From Pisaster brevispinus (taxonomy: Eukaryota > Echinodermata > Asteroidea > Forcipulatida > Asteriidae), in assembly GCA_023634235.1 (NCBI GenBank), contig JAMKCF010000016.1, positions 9,298,866-9,362,865 on the forward strand: a stretch of DNA of 64,000 bases, given 5' to 3'. Below are positions 13,284 through 25,274 of this stretch, piece after piece; position 1 is the first letter of the stretch; every line of letters starts with the position of its first letter. The notes beneath the pieces were generated by a model. It was given only the letters and a program-made list of their open reading frames with translations, did not search any database and was not told the DNA's origin. A program made the position numbers and the translations under genes.

Positions 13284-14881
13284 TTAAAACGGATTACAGG
13301 GATCGACGAAATCCCATTGAGTTGCAGATTCGGCTCCTCCGAAGGCAATGTACCAGCTGGTGACTTGAGGTGGAGATGGGTTTCGGTAGCCGTTATTATG
13401 AGAAGAACCACTCTTTACGGTGATGAGATTGCCATTGATGGTTATCACGGCGACCAAACCGATCAAGTTGCCTGCTCTGTTTCTAGCTTTGTATTCCCAG
13501 TGACTTCCCTTTGCCCAGATGATTGACCCGATGATTGTTATTTCTAATAGCAGCCAAACAAAATATCCACATATCTGAATAATATTGCAATACGTTCAAA
13601 GTAAGCCCCGATATGCTGAAGCAACTGGCATCGTAAATAGATTAATATGAAATTGTTAAATATTGAGTACGTGTACATGATACCCAAATAAAAATTTGTG
13701 ACTTAATTTGAGTTATTGCAGATTTGTATACATGTAAGTTATACTATAGTCAAATTTAATCACAAACTATTCATTGTGTCATTACAATACCAATAAAAAT
13801 TGATTATACTCCAGATTAGTTGAGTTTGATAATTTTTTTTTTCCATACTGCGAAATGTTCGGTTGCAAAAGGGTAAAACTTACAACAACAAAAAGAGACA
13901 TGTACATACCAACTTTGTACAGTTCGTTGTCAGGATTATTTGCAGAGAGTATCAAGTAGGCCCAAGGAGCAGATGTTACAACCTTGAGCTCAAGACGAAG
14001 AGGCGCTGGTAATGCTGAGGGTATCTTTACAAACTCCCCCGGTGCTGTTGTGCGGGTCCATTCACAGGGTGGTGACACAGATGTACTGGATGTTTCAGTT
14101 TCTAATGTCAAATTAGTGAGAAATGTACATTTAAGCCATAACTGAAGATTACCAATTTTTTTAAACAAAGGACTGCTTAGCATAACCGCTTCAGTAACAA
14201 AAGCACACATGTATTTGCCTTTCTCTGAACAACGTGTTATGTGTGCATAGCAGCAAAAAGGGCAGTTTAACTTTCCATTGCTGTCAACGAAACCAAGAAG
14301 TAAAACAATCATGTTGAAAAGAATACCTGTTGTAGCCAGAAGGGTCTCACGTTATGATTTAACACCAATTATTTTGATCGCAAAGTTGTTTGTATTTTAA
14401 CAGAGGAAACGTTGTACTAATTGGTACGAATGTTCCTTTTGTGGGTAAGATTCAAAAGTGTGAAACAAAACAATAGCAACTTACCCTCTTTGGATTCTTC
14501 CTGGAGTTCTTTGTCGAACAAGACGCATCCTGCGGACCTCAATGTCTTCATTGTTCCTTCCTGTGGCAATGCGGTATTGAGCTGGCAGAGGTTTTGATCT
14601 TGGCAGTATCTGAAAGACTCGCAGATGCCATCCCTCATGCAGATTAACCCACACATCAAAGCCGAGGGAGCAGTTACATTGCGGTTGAAGTTTCCACTCG
14701 GTGTGTGAATGCTTCTGGGTTCGGGGCAAGATGGCTGAGTGGGTCCCTCCCCAACGTGAAGGGATCGTCGCCGGAAAGAAGTGCAGTGCCCGTCCGAAGT
14801 CGCCACAGTTACGAAGAGTGCCGTCAATATGGCTATCTCGCACATCATGACCGCCATTGTGACATTTGTTTCAACCAGCAT
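13284..14881 (-). CDS. Gene B: small secreted protein, apple domain plus FAMeT-like C-terminal domain
   Basis: Three exons: 14881-14485, 14101-13910 and 13543-13284 (stop TAA 13284-13286), 282 aa, both introns phase 1 with GT-AG ends. Signal peptide from M9 (MAVMMCEIAILTALFVTVAT), apple domain about residues 33-120 with cysteines spaced C-x3-C-x5-C-x5-C-x5-C-x19-C, then the C-terminal domain ending WDFVDPCNPF. Exon 3 differs clearly from genes A and C in its first half (a basic stretch, KGSHWEYKARNRAGN), and several core residues are changed (KSGSSHNNGYRNP instead of DVQGNGPSYSYQNP), yet the frame is intact. It is the left half of an inverted duplication with gene C and shares its upstream region. 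Function is unknown; an extracellular recognition or matrix role is inferred only from the domains. Confidence 0.78.
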
Positions 14882-17800
14882 GTTGTGGATTTAAATTGAC
14901 TTACATTTATCTCCAAGTTATCAATCAATGTCAGTCATGAGAAGGATCTCGTATCGACGTGATTTGTTTGCTATTTGAAATTTTGTGCGCCTTTTGTTTT
15001 GATTTATAAGCAACTTGTCACTCTACTCAAGATCCGCTTCTTGTAACAAAACGACTGCGTGATAGAGCAAAAGAAAACCGTGACTGGTGGTACACTAGCA
15101 CTACGCGTCCAGACACCCGCGTTCCGGTTCGTCAACTGACAGCGATTCCCTCGAAAAGCCACAGAGGCAGTCAAGAAAAAAATCCCTGTTTATTTGCTAA
15201 TAGTTACACACAATTATTGTTTGTTCTCTGTTGCCATGTAAGCAAGTAAATAACTCTTTATAGACCTACGTCAGTGTTGGGTGATCCGCCTCATTCTTTC
15301 TTTCGTTATCCCGTAGCGCCCGCCGTGCCGTTAATTGTTAAGTAAGAAAGTTGTTTCAACCACGTCGAAAATCAATATTTCAATTTTACGACGACAAAAA
15401 CAATAAAATTAAACGAACAAACTACTCTAATACACAATGACGAGAAAGAGAGAATTAACCTTAGACAAAAGAAATACTGCTCGCCGCGTGTGTTTTCTTC
15501 TTTTTCTTCTTATATTTTAACCACCACGTTGTCGATGGTAAAAGACCTTGTGGTTCTAATTTGTTGCCTAAGGAGTTATCTTCTCATCGAGAGAGGATTG
15601 CATCTTTTGTTAAAATACAATCCTTCTGCAATTATCAATTTAAAGCTTTCCATGCTCTTAGATCTACGCCAAGGTTTTCCTAATATCGTTTTAATGAAAA
15701 TTGTATTGACCAAGCAATTCTCAAAGGCTTCCATTTCCCACTTAAAATTCATCTCCGCCAATTGTGATCGGGGCTTTGTATTTTGCCGAGGGATTTCAAT
15801 CTTCTTGCCTAGATAGTATTACTTAAGAGTCATTTCACGTAAATACTTGACATATGTGTCCACGGTCAAAAAATCTTGTTTTTTTAATACTTTGTAGGTC
15901 GAAGGGCCTTGGGGTGTAAGTAAACAAAATCGAACTTTCAAATCCATATATAGCCCGTTGCCATGGTAACAGCTCATTTTGTGTTTCTGAAAAACTGGTT
16001 TTTAGCTCATGTTTATAACTCCACCCTACCAAAATGCAAAATTATTTCATAAAACCTTTTATACCACTACAAAGTATCATTCTTGGCCTTACTTGAGAAA
16101 AAAAATATTGCTATAAATTTTACCCTTATGCTATTTTTGCATCAAGCATTAAAGCATGTTTTTACAACTTGCAAAATCGACATTTTTACCCTATTTTTGG
16201 CACTAAAAATTTCAATTTGCCAGGGGTCTCAGAAAAATTTCCTTTCGGTTGTGATTAGGGCCAACAATGGTCTTTCCATATCTGGTGAGGAAAACTTGGG
16301 CAATCGTATCCTGTTGTGACAATACTGCCTCAAAAACTGATTTTTTCCCAAAACAGGAAAAATGCATTTTGAAGTTTTTCTCTCAGTTTGAACCAGTATC
16401 ATTAAAAAAGAACACTTTAATCAATCAGGCACCTTTTCCTGAGTGTTCTGTAGGCTTATTGAATAACCCCACATTGATGAAAAACTTTTGATGACTTAAA
16501 TCTCAGACTTTACCCCCCCCCCCCCCCCCCCGGAGCGTATTATGTTACATTCCCTTACGAGTCATTCCGTGCCAACTCACCTGATGGGTTGGCAGGCCCC
16601 GTATCAGATTTTGCTATTTTTGTTTGTAAACATTCCCCTATGGGTGTCATGAACACTCACCAAATTTTAGAAAACTACTCCTTAACATTTCTGAGGTATG
16701 GCCCCATAAAAGTTTAAGCCCCGCCCCTTCAAATTTACTTTTTGTGTTTTGGGCATTTTTAGAGGCCTATATCTACAAATTGAGAAAAGATATGTAACTG
16801 CAAATTAATATACAGGGTACCTGGTACCCCATCAACTAGAATATACTGTCAAAAGTAGCATAGGACATTCTTATATCAAGGCATAGGTCTATCAAAACTG
16901 ACATTTTAGCCCGCGGAATGATTTTTCGTCATTTTTGAGACACTGTCATTGAAATAAATGTGTCTTTTAAATTTACCGGTACTTTTGAAGTTCCTCCTTG
17001 AAACACGATCTCTTTTGCTCAGAAAAAAAGTACAAAGGGCGTTTCTTTTAATATGGTTTGAGTGGCGGGATTTGGTTAACATTTCGTCTGCATGCTTTCC
17101 TTTTTTCTTTTCTCTCTAGATTGTTTAATTTGATTTTCATGGGAAAAAGGGATTTTCAAGAAGGCAAATTACAGTACAAGGGCAACAGAGATAAGTTTTA
17201 CTTCGGAACGAGAGGCATTGCAAAGTGCTTGGTCTATAAAATTTTTCGTCGAACCATTATTAGAAAACCTTGGCGAAGATCTATGAGCATAAAAAGCTGC
17301 AAATTGATAATTGCAGAAGGATTGTATTTTAACAAAAGAAGCAATCCTCTCTCGCTAAGGAGATAACCCATTAGGCAAAAATTAGAAACTCAAGGTTTTG
17401 CCGTAATAGCGATACCACACACATCATGGCGGTTTAAAAAAAAAAGATAAAAAGAGACTATAGAAAAAAGAACAGACACGGTGAGCAGTATTTCTTTTGT
17501 CTAAGGTTAATTCTCTCTGTCTTGCCATTGTGTATTGGAGTAACTTGTTCATTTAATTTTATTTGTGATCTAACTTTTTTTGTCATCATAAATTTTAAAG
17601 ATTGATTTTCCAAGGGGTATGGTTTTGAGCCTTTTTTATATTATTATTAACAATTAACAGAATAGGAGGGGGCGTTATGGGGATCATAATGAAAAAGGCG
17701 GATTACACAACACTGACGTAGGCCTCAGGAGAGTTGTTTACTTGTTTACATGGCAACAAGGAAAAAACATTAGCTGTGTTACTATTATAAGTTTTTTTCC

Positions 17801-18069
17801 GTTACTGCATACACTGACGATTCGGACTGTCTGGACGCGTACTGACTATTGATACCAGTCACGGTTTCATAGCTGTACATGTACATTCCTCACGTATCGG
17901 TTGAGGTGTAAGAAAAAAATATCTGGTTGTTGTTGTTTTTTCTCCAAATGACAAAGATTGTACCATGTTGTTTCAATTAACAAGCACATGATTTCAATAC
18001 GAGATCCTTCTCATGACTAACATTGATTGATAACTTGGAGATAAATGTAAGTCAATTTAAATCCACAAC
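14882..18069. promoter_or_regulatory. Shared divergent upstream region of genes B and C
   Basis: The 5' flanks of B and C mirror each other: for example CCTACGTCAGTGTTGGGTGATCC-like sequence at about 15265 pairs with the inverse near 17710, and the segment at 15560-15760 with 17170-17370. The region is therefore a head-to-head, potentially bidirectional promoter, now separated by the inserted arm. No clear TATA box or initiator can be assigned. Identity is highest in the 75 bases next to each start codon. Confidence 0.5.
15824..16944 (+). mobile_element. Solo arm of the foldback element between genes B and C
   Basis: From GAGTCATTTCACGTAAATAC after a TTAA, this 1.1 kb runs base by base along the left arm of the foldback element (20481 to about 21630) at high identity, including the poly-C tract (16505-16531), and stops at TTTTTGAGAC. 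It is thus a truncated or solo arm. It sits at the centre of the B/C inverted duplication. No coding potential is supported. Confidence 0.7.
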
Positions 18070-20402
18070 ATGCTGGTTGAAACAAATGTCACAATGGCGG
18101 TCATGATGTGCGAGATAGCCATATTGACGGCACTCTTCGTAACTGTGGCGGCTTCGGACGGGCACTGCACTTCTTTCCGACGACGATCCCTTCACGTTGG
18201 GGACGGACCCACTCGGCCATCTTGCCCCGAACCCAGAAGCATTCACACACCGAGTGGAAACTTCAACCGCAATGTAACTGCTCCCTCGGCTGTGATGTGT
18301 GGGTTAATCTGCATGAGGGATGGCATCTGCGAGTCTTTCCGATACTGCCAAGATCAAAACCTCTGCCAGCTCAATACCGCATTGCCACAGGAAGGAACAA
18401 TGAAGACATTGAGGTCCACAGGATGCGTCTTGTTCGACAAAGAACTCCAGGAAGAATCCAAAGAGGGTAAGCTGATATCAAACTGTTGTACTTTTTAAAA
18501 CCATTTCTCTGACGTCACACTACTGAGGGATTGTTAGCTTTATGACAAGGATAACTGGATGAAGAAAGTGTGGATTCGTGCAAAACAAAAAATGTACGGG
18601 CCGAAAGCAAGTACATTCGAGGCCCGATTCTACACATACCGTATGAGTGTATTCTCTGATTAAGTTGCATAACCAGCGGGGGGAGGGGGTCAGGGGCGGG
18701 CGCAAACCCCGCTCCTCGGGACCATTCCTTGCCCCCAACCCATGAGATAAACAAATAAACACGCAGCAACACAGAATGGATCAACCACAGGACTAATTAA
18801 AATATCCAACACATTTGGATATTTTAAAGTCACACTTCCAGGGGTTACAGTTGAGCAAGGCATTCTGGGAAAGAAAACAAAATGGCGCGTCGAGATCGTA
18901 CACCACCGAGGTTGAGGAAGTATGAACCGATGTCAAGACAAAAAGTGTCCGCTGACAAATAGTGTCCGCTGAGCATGCGCAGTGGACACCAGACACTATT
19001 TGGCACGTATTACGTGCCAAATAGTGTCCGCTGAAAAATAGTGTCCGGAAGCGTTCGAAAGGTTAGATTTGTTACGTTGATCAACACTTTCTTCGGTCAT
19101 GATTACCTACTAAATCACAATTATTTCAAGTAACACAAATCAAGTTTAATAAATCGAACAAGGGTTCTCAATCAAACTCAAAAGTAGGTAAAGATTTATA
19201 GTATTAGAATATTTATAGTAAAAAGTGCTGGTTTTGTGCAGGTTTTAAAAGTACGAAAACAAAAATATTAACGATCAAAATGATGTGAGAAAATGCTGAA
19301 CGTTAAGTGTTACGAATCCTTATAATCATAAACAATAAATAAAGCGTTCAAACAAAATCGTAAAAAGGGAAATTTCAGGTGAAAAATGGTCTTATCTACG
19401 ACGTCTTGACAGCTGAGCGGGCAAGGCACGCACTGATGCACGCTTAACGCGGTCACTATTTGGCAAGCTTCCGTAAACAATTTGACGTCATAGCCGCATG
19501 ACCAATCAGATCGCAATATGCTAATGAGCGGACACTAGGTTCGTTACTATAGATTTGTTTCTGCAATTTTGCAGAAGAGATAATAATGTGTCGTCATAAC
19601 ACAGTGTGAAACATTGTTATTGAAATCTGCCATTTTTATAATATACCATATGGGCCTATAGCTTTATGCACATTTCTCACTAATTTGACATTAGTTGCTG
19701 ATGCATCCAGTACATCTGTGTCACCACCCTGTGAATGGATCCGCACAACAGCACCGGTGCAGTTTGTGGAGATACCATCGGCATTACCAGCGCCTCTTCG
19801 TCTTGAGTTCAAGGCTGAAACATCTGCTCATTTGGCCTTCTTGATATTCTCTGCAAATACTTCCGACAACGAACTTTACAGAGTTGGTTAGTAAACATGT
19901 CGCTTAGTTTGTCACTTTCACCTTTTTTTGCTAAAGAAATTTTCACAATATGGAAAACTTAAAAACATGATTTAATTTGGGTATAGTCAATATCAAGCTC
20001 AATATCTAAACCATTTCATATCAAGCTATTTCAAAGCCAGTAGCTTCATCAGCATGACATTGTTTACTTTGAACTTCTTTGCAAGCATATTCAGATATAT
20101 CGTTTTTTCTGAATTGGTTGACATCATCAGGTATAACGAACTCCAAGTCCAACATCGAAGTAATGGAAAACAAAACGTGGGTTGAAAAACACAATTCGCC
20201 TGACGATGGAGGCAGCTTCATCGGTTCGATCATCGTGATAACCATCAATGGTGGTCTCATCACCGTGGACCTACAGGAGAATGGTTTTTCTTATAGCTAC
20301 CAAAATCCATCTCCACCTCAAGTCACCAGCTGGTGCGTTGCCTTCGGAGGAGCCCAAAATGAAATTAAATGGGATTTCGTCGATCCCTGTAACCCATTTT
20401 AA
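18070..20402 (+). CDS. Gene C: small secreted protein, apple domain plus FAMeT-like C-terminal domain
   Basis: Three exons: 18070-18466, 19695-19886 and 20131-20402 (stop TAA 20400-20402), 286 aa, both introns phase 1 (donors GTAAGC and GTTAGT). Cysteines at 33, 52, 77, 81, 87, 93, 99 and 119 define the apple-like domain; NVT at 68-70 is a glycosylation sequon. Exon 2 carries the PLRLEFKAETSA core and exon 3 the VIVITINGGLITV and SYQNP cores of the FAMeT-like domain. Exon 1 is almost base-identical to gene B, but exon 3 is far more diverged. Intron 1 is 1.2 kb against 0.38 kb in B because it holds inserted repeats (18515-19560). A possible poly(A) signal ATTAAA is at 20464-20469, directly before the foldback element. 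Confidence 0.78.
18765..18905. repeat. Dispersed repeat in intron 1 of gene C
   Basis: About 140 bases, from AACACAGAATGGATCAACC through AAAATATCCAACACATTTGG to a GTACACCAC end, recur in inverse orientation at 49016-49155 inside gene E intron 5. Absent from intron 1 of genes A and B, so inserted in C after duplication. Confidence 0.6.
18930..19550. repeat. TGTCCGCTGA repeat cluster with a perfect palindrome
   Basis: AGTGTCCGCTGA-like motifs occur four times at 18945-19050, once inside an 18-base-arm palindrome (18992-19028). An inverse GAGCGGACACTAGG lies at about 19527, so this may be one inverted-repeat element filling intron 1 of gene C. Interior AT-rich, no ORF supported. Confidence 0.4.
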
Positions 20403-20480
20403 GAACACTTTTTAGAAACGCCTCTAATTATCGTTTCCGTCTACTGGCTATACTGTGATAATAATTAAACAAAGTGTTAA

Positions 20481-23400
20481 GAGTCATTTCACGTAAATAC
20501 TTGACATATGTGTCCACGGTCAAAAAATCTTTTTTTTAAATACTTTGTAGGTCGAAGGGCCTTGGGGTGCAAGTAAACAAAATCGAACTTTCAAATCTAT
20601 ATATAGCCCGTTGCCATGGTAACAGCTCGTTTTGTGTTTTGGGCATTTTAGGTCGATTTGGAGGTCTGAAAAACTGTTTTTTAGCTCATGTTTATAACTC
20701 CACCATACCAAAATGCAAAATTATTTCATAAAACCTTTTATATCACTACAAAGTATCATTCTTGGCCTTACTTGAGAAAAAAAATTATTGCTATAAATTT
20801 TACCCTTATGCTATTTTTGCATCAAGCGTTAAAGCATGTTTTTAGAACTTGCAAAATCGACATTTTTACCCTATTTTTGGCCCTAAAAATTTCAATTTGC
20901 CAGGGGTCTCAGAAAAATTTCCTTTCGGTTATGATTAGGGCCAATATTGGTCTTTCCATATCTGGTGAGAAAAATTTGGGCAATTGTATCCTGTTGTGAC
21001 AATACTGCCTCAAAAATTTATTTTTTTCCAAAAATGGTAAAAATGCATTTTGAAGTTTTTCTCTCAGTTTGAACCAGTATCATTAAAAAAGAACACTTTA
21101 ATCAATCAGGCACCTTTTCCTGAGCGTTCTGTAGGCTTGTTGAATACCCCACATTGATGAAAAACTTTTGATGACTTAAATCTCAGACTTTACCCCCTTC
21201 CCCCCCCCCCCCCGAAGCGTATTATGTTACATTCCCTTACGAGTCATTCCGTGCCAACTCATCTGAAGGGTTGGCAGGCTCCGTCTCAGATTTTGCTATT
21301 TTTGTTTGTAAACATTCCCCTATGGGTGTCATGAACACTCACCAAATTTTTGAAAACTACTCCTTAACATTTCTGAAATATGGCCCCATAAAAGTTTAAG
21401 CCCCGCCCCTTCAAATTTACTTTTTGTGTTTTGGGCATTTTTAGAGGCCTATATCTACAAATTGAGAAAAGATATGTAACTACAAATTAATATACAGGGT
21501 ACCTGGTACCTCATCAACTAGAATCTACTGTCAAAAGTAGCTTGGAACATTTTTATATCAAGGCATAGGTCTGTAAAAACTGAAATTTTAGGCCGCGGAA
21601 TGATTTTTCGTAATTTTTGAGACCACTATAGTGCCTAAGTGAAATGTCTGATTGATTTTGTATTACGTTTGGTTATAAACTAGGTGTATATATGTAACCT
21701 GATATAAGGATAGACCAATCACACCTTTGATGCGTATTTAGCAGGGGTCTGAATGTGGGTCTGGCTGTAAAATTGCCAAAAATACCGCCTTTTTCAAGTG
21801 GTTATTTGACAACATGGGACATTTCTTACAGATTTACAAATTTCCCCAAAAATACTTTGTATCCAGTCTACTTGTGTGAGAAATCAAAAAAATTGACTCT
21901 TTACTCCTTCATTTAAAAAAAATCAAATGAATACGACTAATTTAAGGTTATTGTTGTACTATGAAGTTTTTAGTGAAATCACTTGTTTACAAAAGAGCCA
22001 CAGAACCTAGACTAAGTTCCTGCAGACATAGTTTGTACACCATGGAAGCGTAGTGCCGCCACTTGAATGAACAAAATCCGCACTTTTTGTGTACATGTGT
22101 ACAATAACTATCATGTTCGTACATTATTAGCTATCATACATACATTACTACTATTGGATGTACAAAATAACTATCACTGACACGGTAACTCCGGACTTAT
22201 CGTGTACGTAGAGGATACTTATCCTGTTAGTACATATCTATCATGTTCGTACATGATAATTATCACCCCCCCCCCCATACACGATAATTATCATGTTTAG
22301 TGTATGTACAGAATAATGACGATTCACGATCAACTTTAGACGCATCATAGTACACAATATTGTGCAGCATCTCCATGCAAAAAGTACTCTCAAACAACCC
22401 CGAGATAGTGGCTTATGAATACAGAGATGAAATACTTTAAAATGGCAACCGAAACACGGCTTTGTTTGGATTTTATTAGGATGTTAACTAGCAGTTTGTA
22501 CCAAGCTTGTTTAAGAATATTATTTCACAAAGAGTTGCTTCACAAAATCTTTTTATACAGCTGGTCTTAAGGGGATGTGTTCATAAATCATAACTATTGT
22601 ATACATACACATAACCTTTTTTGTAGTGTACAATTACGTACATGATAATTATCATGTACGAACATCATAATTGTCGTCTGTACGTACATGGTAAGTCCGT
22701 AGTTATTTTGTACGTTGATATTAAGTAATTGTGTACTATACATGATAGTTATTATGTATGTTTATTGACGTACATGATAGTTATTGTGTATGTACACATT
22801 AAAACATGTAAGAGAAGGATTGCTTTTCATGTGGCGGCACTACACTTCCGTAGTGTACAAACCATGCCTGCAGAAAGTCAAGGCTCTGTCAGCTCTTTTG
22901 TAAACAAGTGATTTCACTTAACTGCATGCATACACAACAATAACCTTAAATTAGTCATATTCATTTTTGTTTTACTTGAAGGAGTATAGAGAGTCATTTT
23001 TTTATTTATTTCTCAAAGAAGTAGACTGGACACAAAGTATATTTTGGGGAAAACTGGTAAATCTGTCAGTAACGTCCCACGTTGTCAAAATAATCACTTA
23101 AAAAGGGCGTTTTTTGCATGTTTACAGCCAGACCCACATTCAGACCCCTGCTAAATACCCATCAAAGGGGGGGGTTGGTCTATCCTTATAGCAGGTCACA
23201 CATATACAACTAGTTTATAACCAAATGTAATACAAAAGCAATCAGGCATTTCACTTAGGCACTAGGGGGTCTCAAAAATGATGAAAAATCATTCCGCGGG
23301 CTAAAATGTCAGATTTATAGACCAATGCCTTGATATAAAAATGTCATGCTGCTTTTGACTGTAGATTCTAGTTGATGGGGGTACCAAGAACCCTGTATAT

Positions 23401-24756
23401 TAATTTGTAGTTACATATCTTATCTCAGTTTGTAGATATAGGGCCTCTAAAAATGCCCAAAACACAAAAAGTAAATTTGAAGGGGGGGGGGCTTAAACTT
23501 TTAGGGGGTCATATCTCAGAAATGTTAAGGAGTAGGTTTCTAAAATTTGGTGAGTGTTCATGACACCTAGTTTATAACCAAATGTAATACAAAAGCAATC
23601 TGACATTTCACTTTAAGCACCAGGGGTCTCAAAAATGACGAAAAATCATTCCGCGGCCTAAAATGTCAGTTTTGATAGACCTATGCCTTGATATAAGAAT
23701 GTCCTATGCTACTTTTGACAGTATATTCTAGTTGATGGGGTACCAGGTACCCTGTATATTAATTTGCAGTTACATATCTTTTCTCAATTTGTAGATATAG
23801 GCCTCTAAAAATACCCAAAACACAAAAGTTAAATTTGAAGGGGCGGGGCTTAAACTTTTATGGGGCCATATTTCAGAAATGTTAAGGAGTAGTTTTCTGG
23901 TTTTTGGTGAGTGTTCATGACACCCATAGGGGAATGTTTACAAACAAAAATAGCAAAATCTGATACGGGGCCTGCCAACCCTTCAGATTAGTTGGCACGG
24001 AATGACTCGTAAGGGAATGTAACATAATACGCTTGGGGGGGGGGTAAAGTCAGAGATTTAAGTCATCAAAAGTTTTTCATCAATGTGGGGTATTCAAAAA
24101 GCCTACAGAACGCTCAGGAAAAGGTGCCTGATTGATTAAAGTGTTCTTTTTTGATGATACTGGTTCAAACTTAGAGAAAAACTTCAAAATGCATTTTTCT
24201 CATTTTTGGAAAAAAATCAATTTTTGAGGCAGTATTGTCACAACAGGATACAATTGCCCAAATTTTTCTCACCAGATATGGAAAGACCAATGTTGGCCCT
24301 AATTACAACCGAAAGGAAATTTTTCTGAGACCCCTGGCAAATTGAAATTTTTAGGGCCAAAAATAGGGTAAAAATGTCGATTTTGCAAGTTCTAAAAACA
24401 TGCTTTAACGCTTGATGCAAAAATAGCATAAGGGTAAAATTTATAGCAATAATTTTTTTTCTCAAGTAAGGCCAAGAATGATACTTTGTAGTGATATAAA
24501 AGGTTTTATGAAATAATTTTGCATTTTGGTATGGTGGAGTTATAAACATGAGCTAAAAAACAGTTTTTCAGACCTCCAAATCGGCCTAAAATGCCCAAAA
24601 CACAAAATGAGCTGTTACCATGGCAACGGGCTATATATGGATTTGAAAGTTCGATTTTGTTTACTTGCACCCCAAGGCCCTTCCACCTACAAAGTATAAA
24701 AAAAAAAGATTTTTTGACCGTGGACACATATGTCAAGTATTTACGTGAAATGACTC
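20481..24756. mobile_element. 4.3 kb foldback transposon with very long inverted arms
   Basis: Left end GAGTCATTTCACGTAAATAC is preceded by TTAA (20477-20480); right end is its inverse, followed by TTAA (24757-24760). The left arm (20481 to about 22270) and right arm (about 22640 to 24756) match along their lengths with small gaps; the right arm also has a 367-base internal duplication. The middle holds short ACATGATAATTATCATGTAC-type palindromes and about 300 bases of single-copy sequence. No transposase is encoded. The modular design recalls the TU/foldback elements known from sea urchins; the TTAA flanks would fit a piggyBac-like mobiliser. Confidence 0.75.
22080..22800. repeat. Core of foldback element: clustered ATAATTATCAT palindromes
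   Basis: Both inner arm ends carry repeated GTACATGATAATTATCATG, AACTATCATGTTCGTAC and related units, each self-complementary, around a central non-repeated segment (about 22325-22620). Runs of C at 22265-22277. Confidence 0.55.
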
Positions 24757-25075
24757 TTAACTATTTAGAAAATTGTGACAGTAAGATGGCGCTGAAACTC
24801 GGTTAACGGTAGACTGGTTCCCTGTCTCTATCCGCAGGGGTTAAAGACAAGTACTGGTCTTACAGGCCCAATGATTTCATTGGATAAACGTGCTGTGACG
24901 TAAGCTTTCCATAATTATCTGTGTTATGATTGGTCGAGGTTATATTACGAAGTGGTGTAGTTTGTCCGGTTGCACTTTCAATCGTCTGCATGCAGTATAC
25001 GTGTGCATAGTGTTGTGTACATCATGTAGGGTTGGAGCCCCTCTTTAAGCTGTTGTTATGAATGGTTGATGACCA

Positions 25076-25269
25076 GGGCCCAATTTCATTGAGCTGCTTA
25101 AGCAGCAAATTATGCTTAACAATTTCCTGCTAAGCAGAAATGAGCAGGATTCCAGGCACAAATTGTGCATGTGACATGGTAGTTTGGCTGGTAACCTTAT
25201 TCTGGTAAGCAACATTTTATTGTGCTTAGCAAATTTTTGTGCTTAAAGCAGCTCTATGAAATTGGGCCC
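25076..25269. mobile_element. GGCCC-family MITE
   Basis: Left end CAGGGCCCAATTTCATTGAG and right end CTCTATGAAATTGGGCCCTG form terminal inverted repeats; internal GCTAAGCAGAAATGAGCAGG is shared with the copy at 42516-42724. Confidence 0.7.
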
Positions 25270-25274
25270 TGGAG

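Noticed and set aside
18108..18470. 120-codon open frame in exon 1 of gene C (also 14481-14843 in gene B)
   Set aside because: Alternative frame over the apple-domain exon. Openness in both copies follows from their near identity at DNA level, and no start context or domain supports it.
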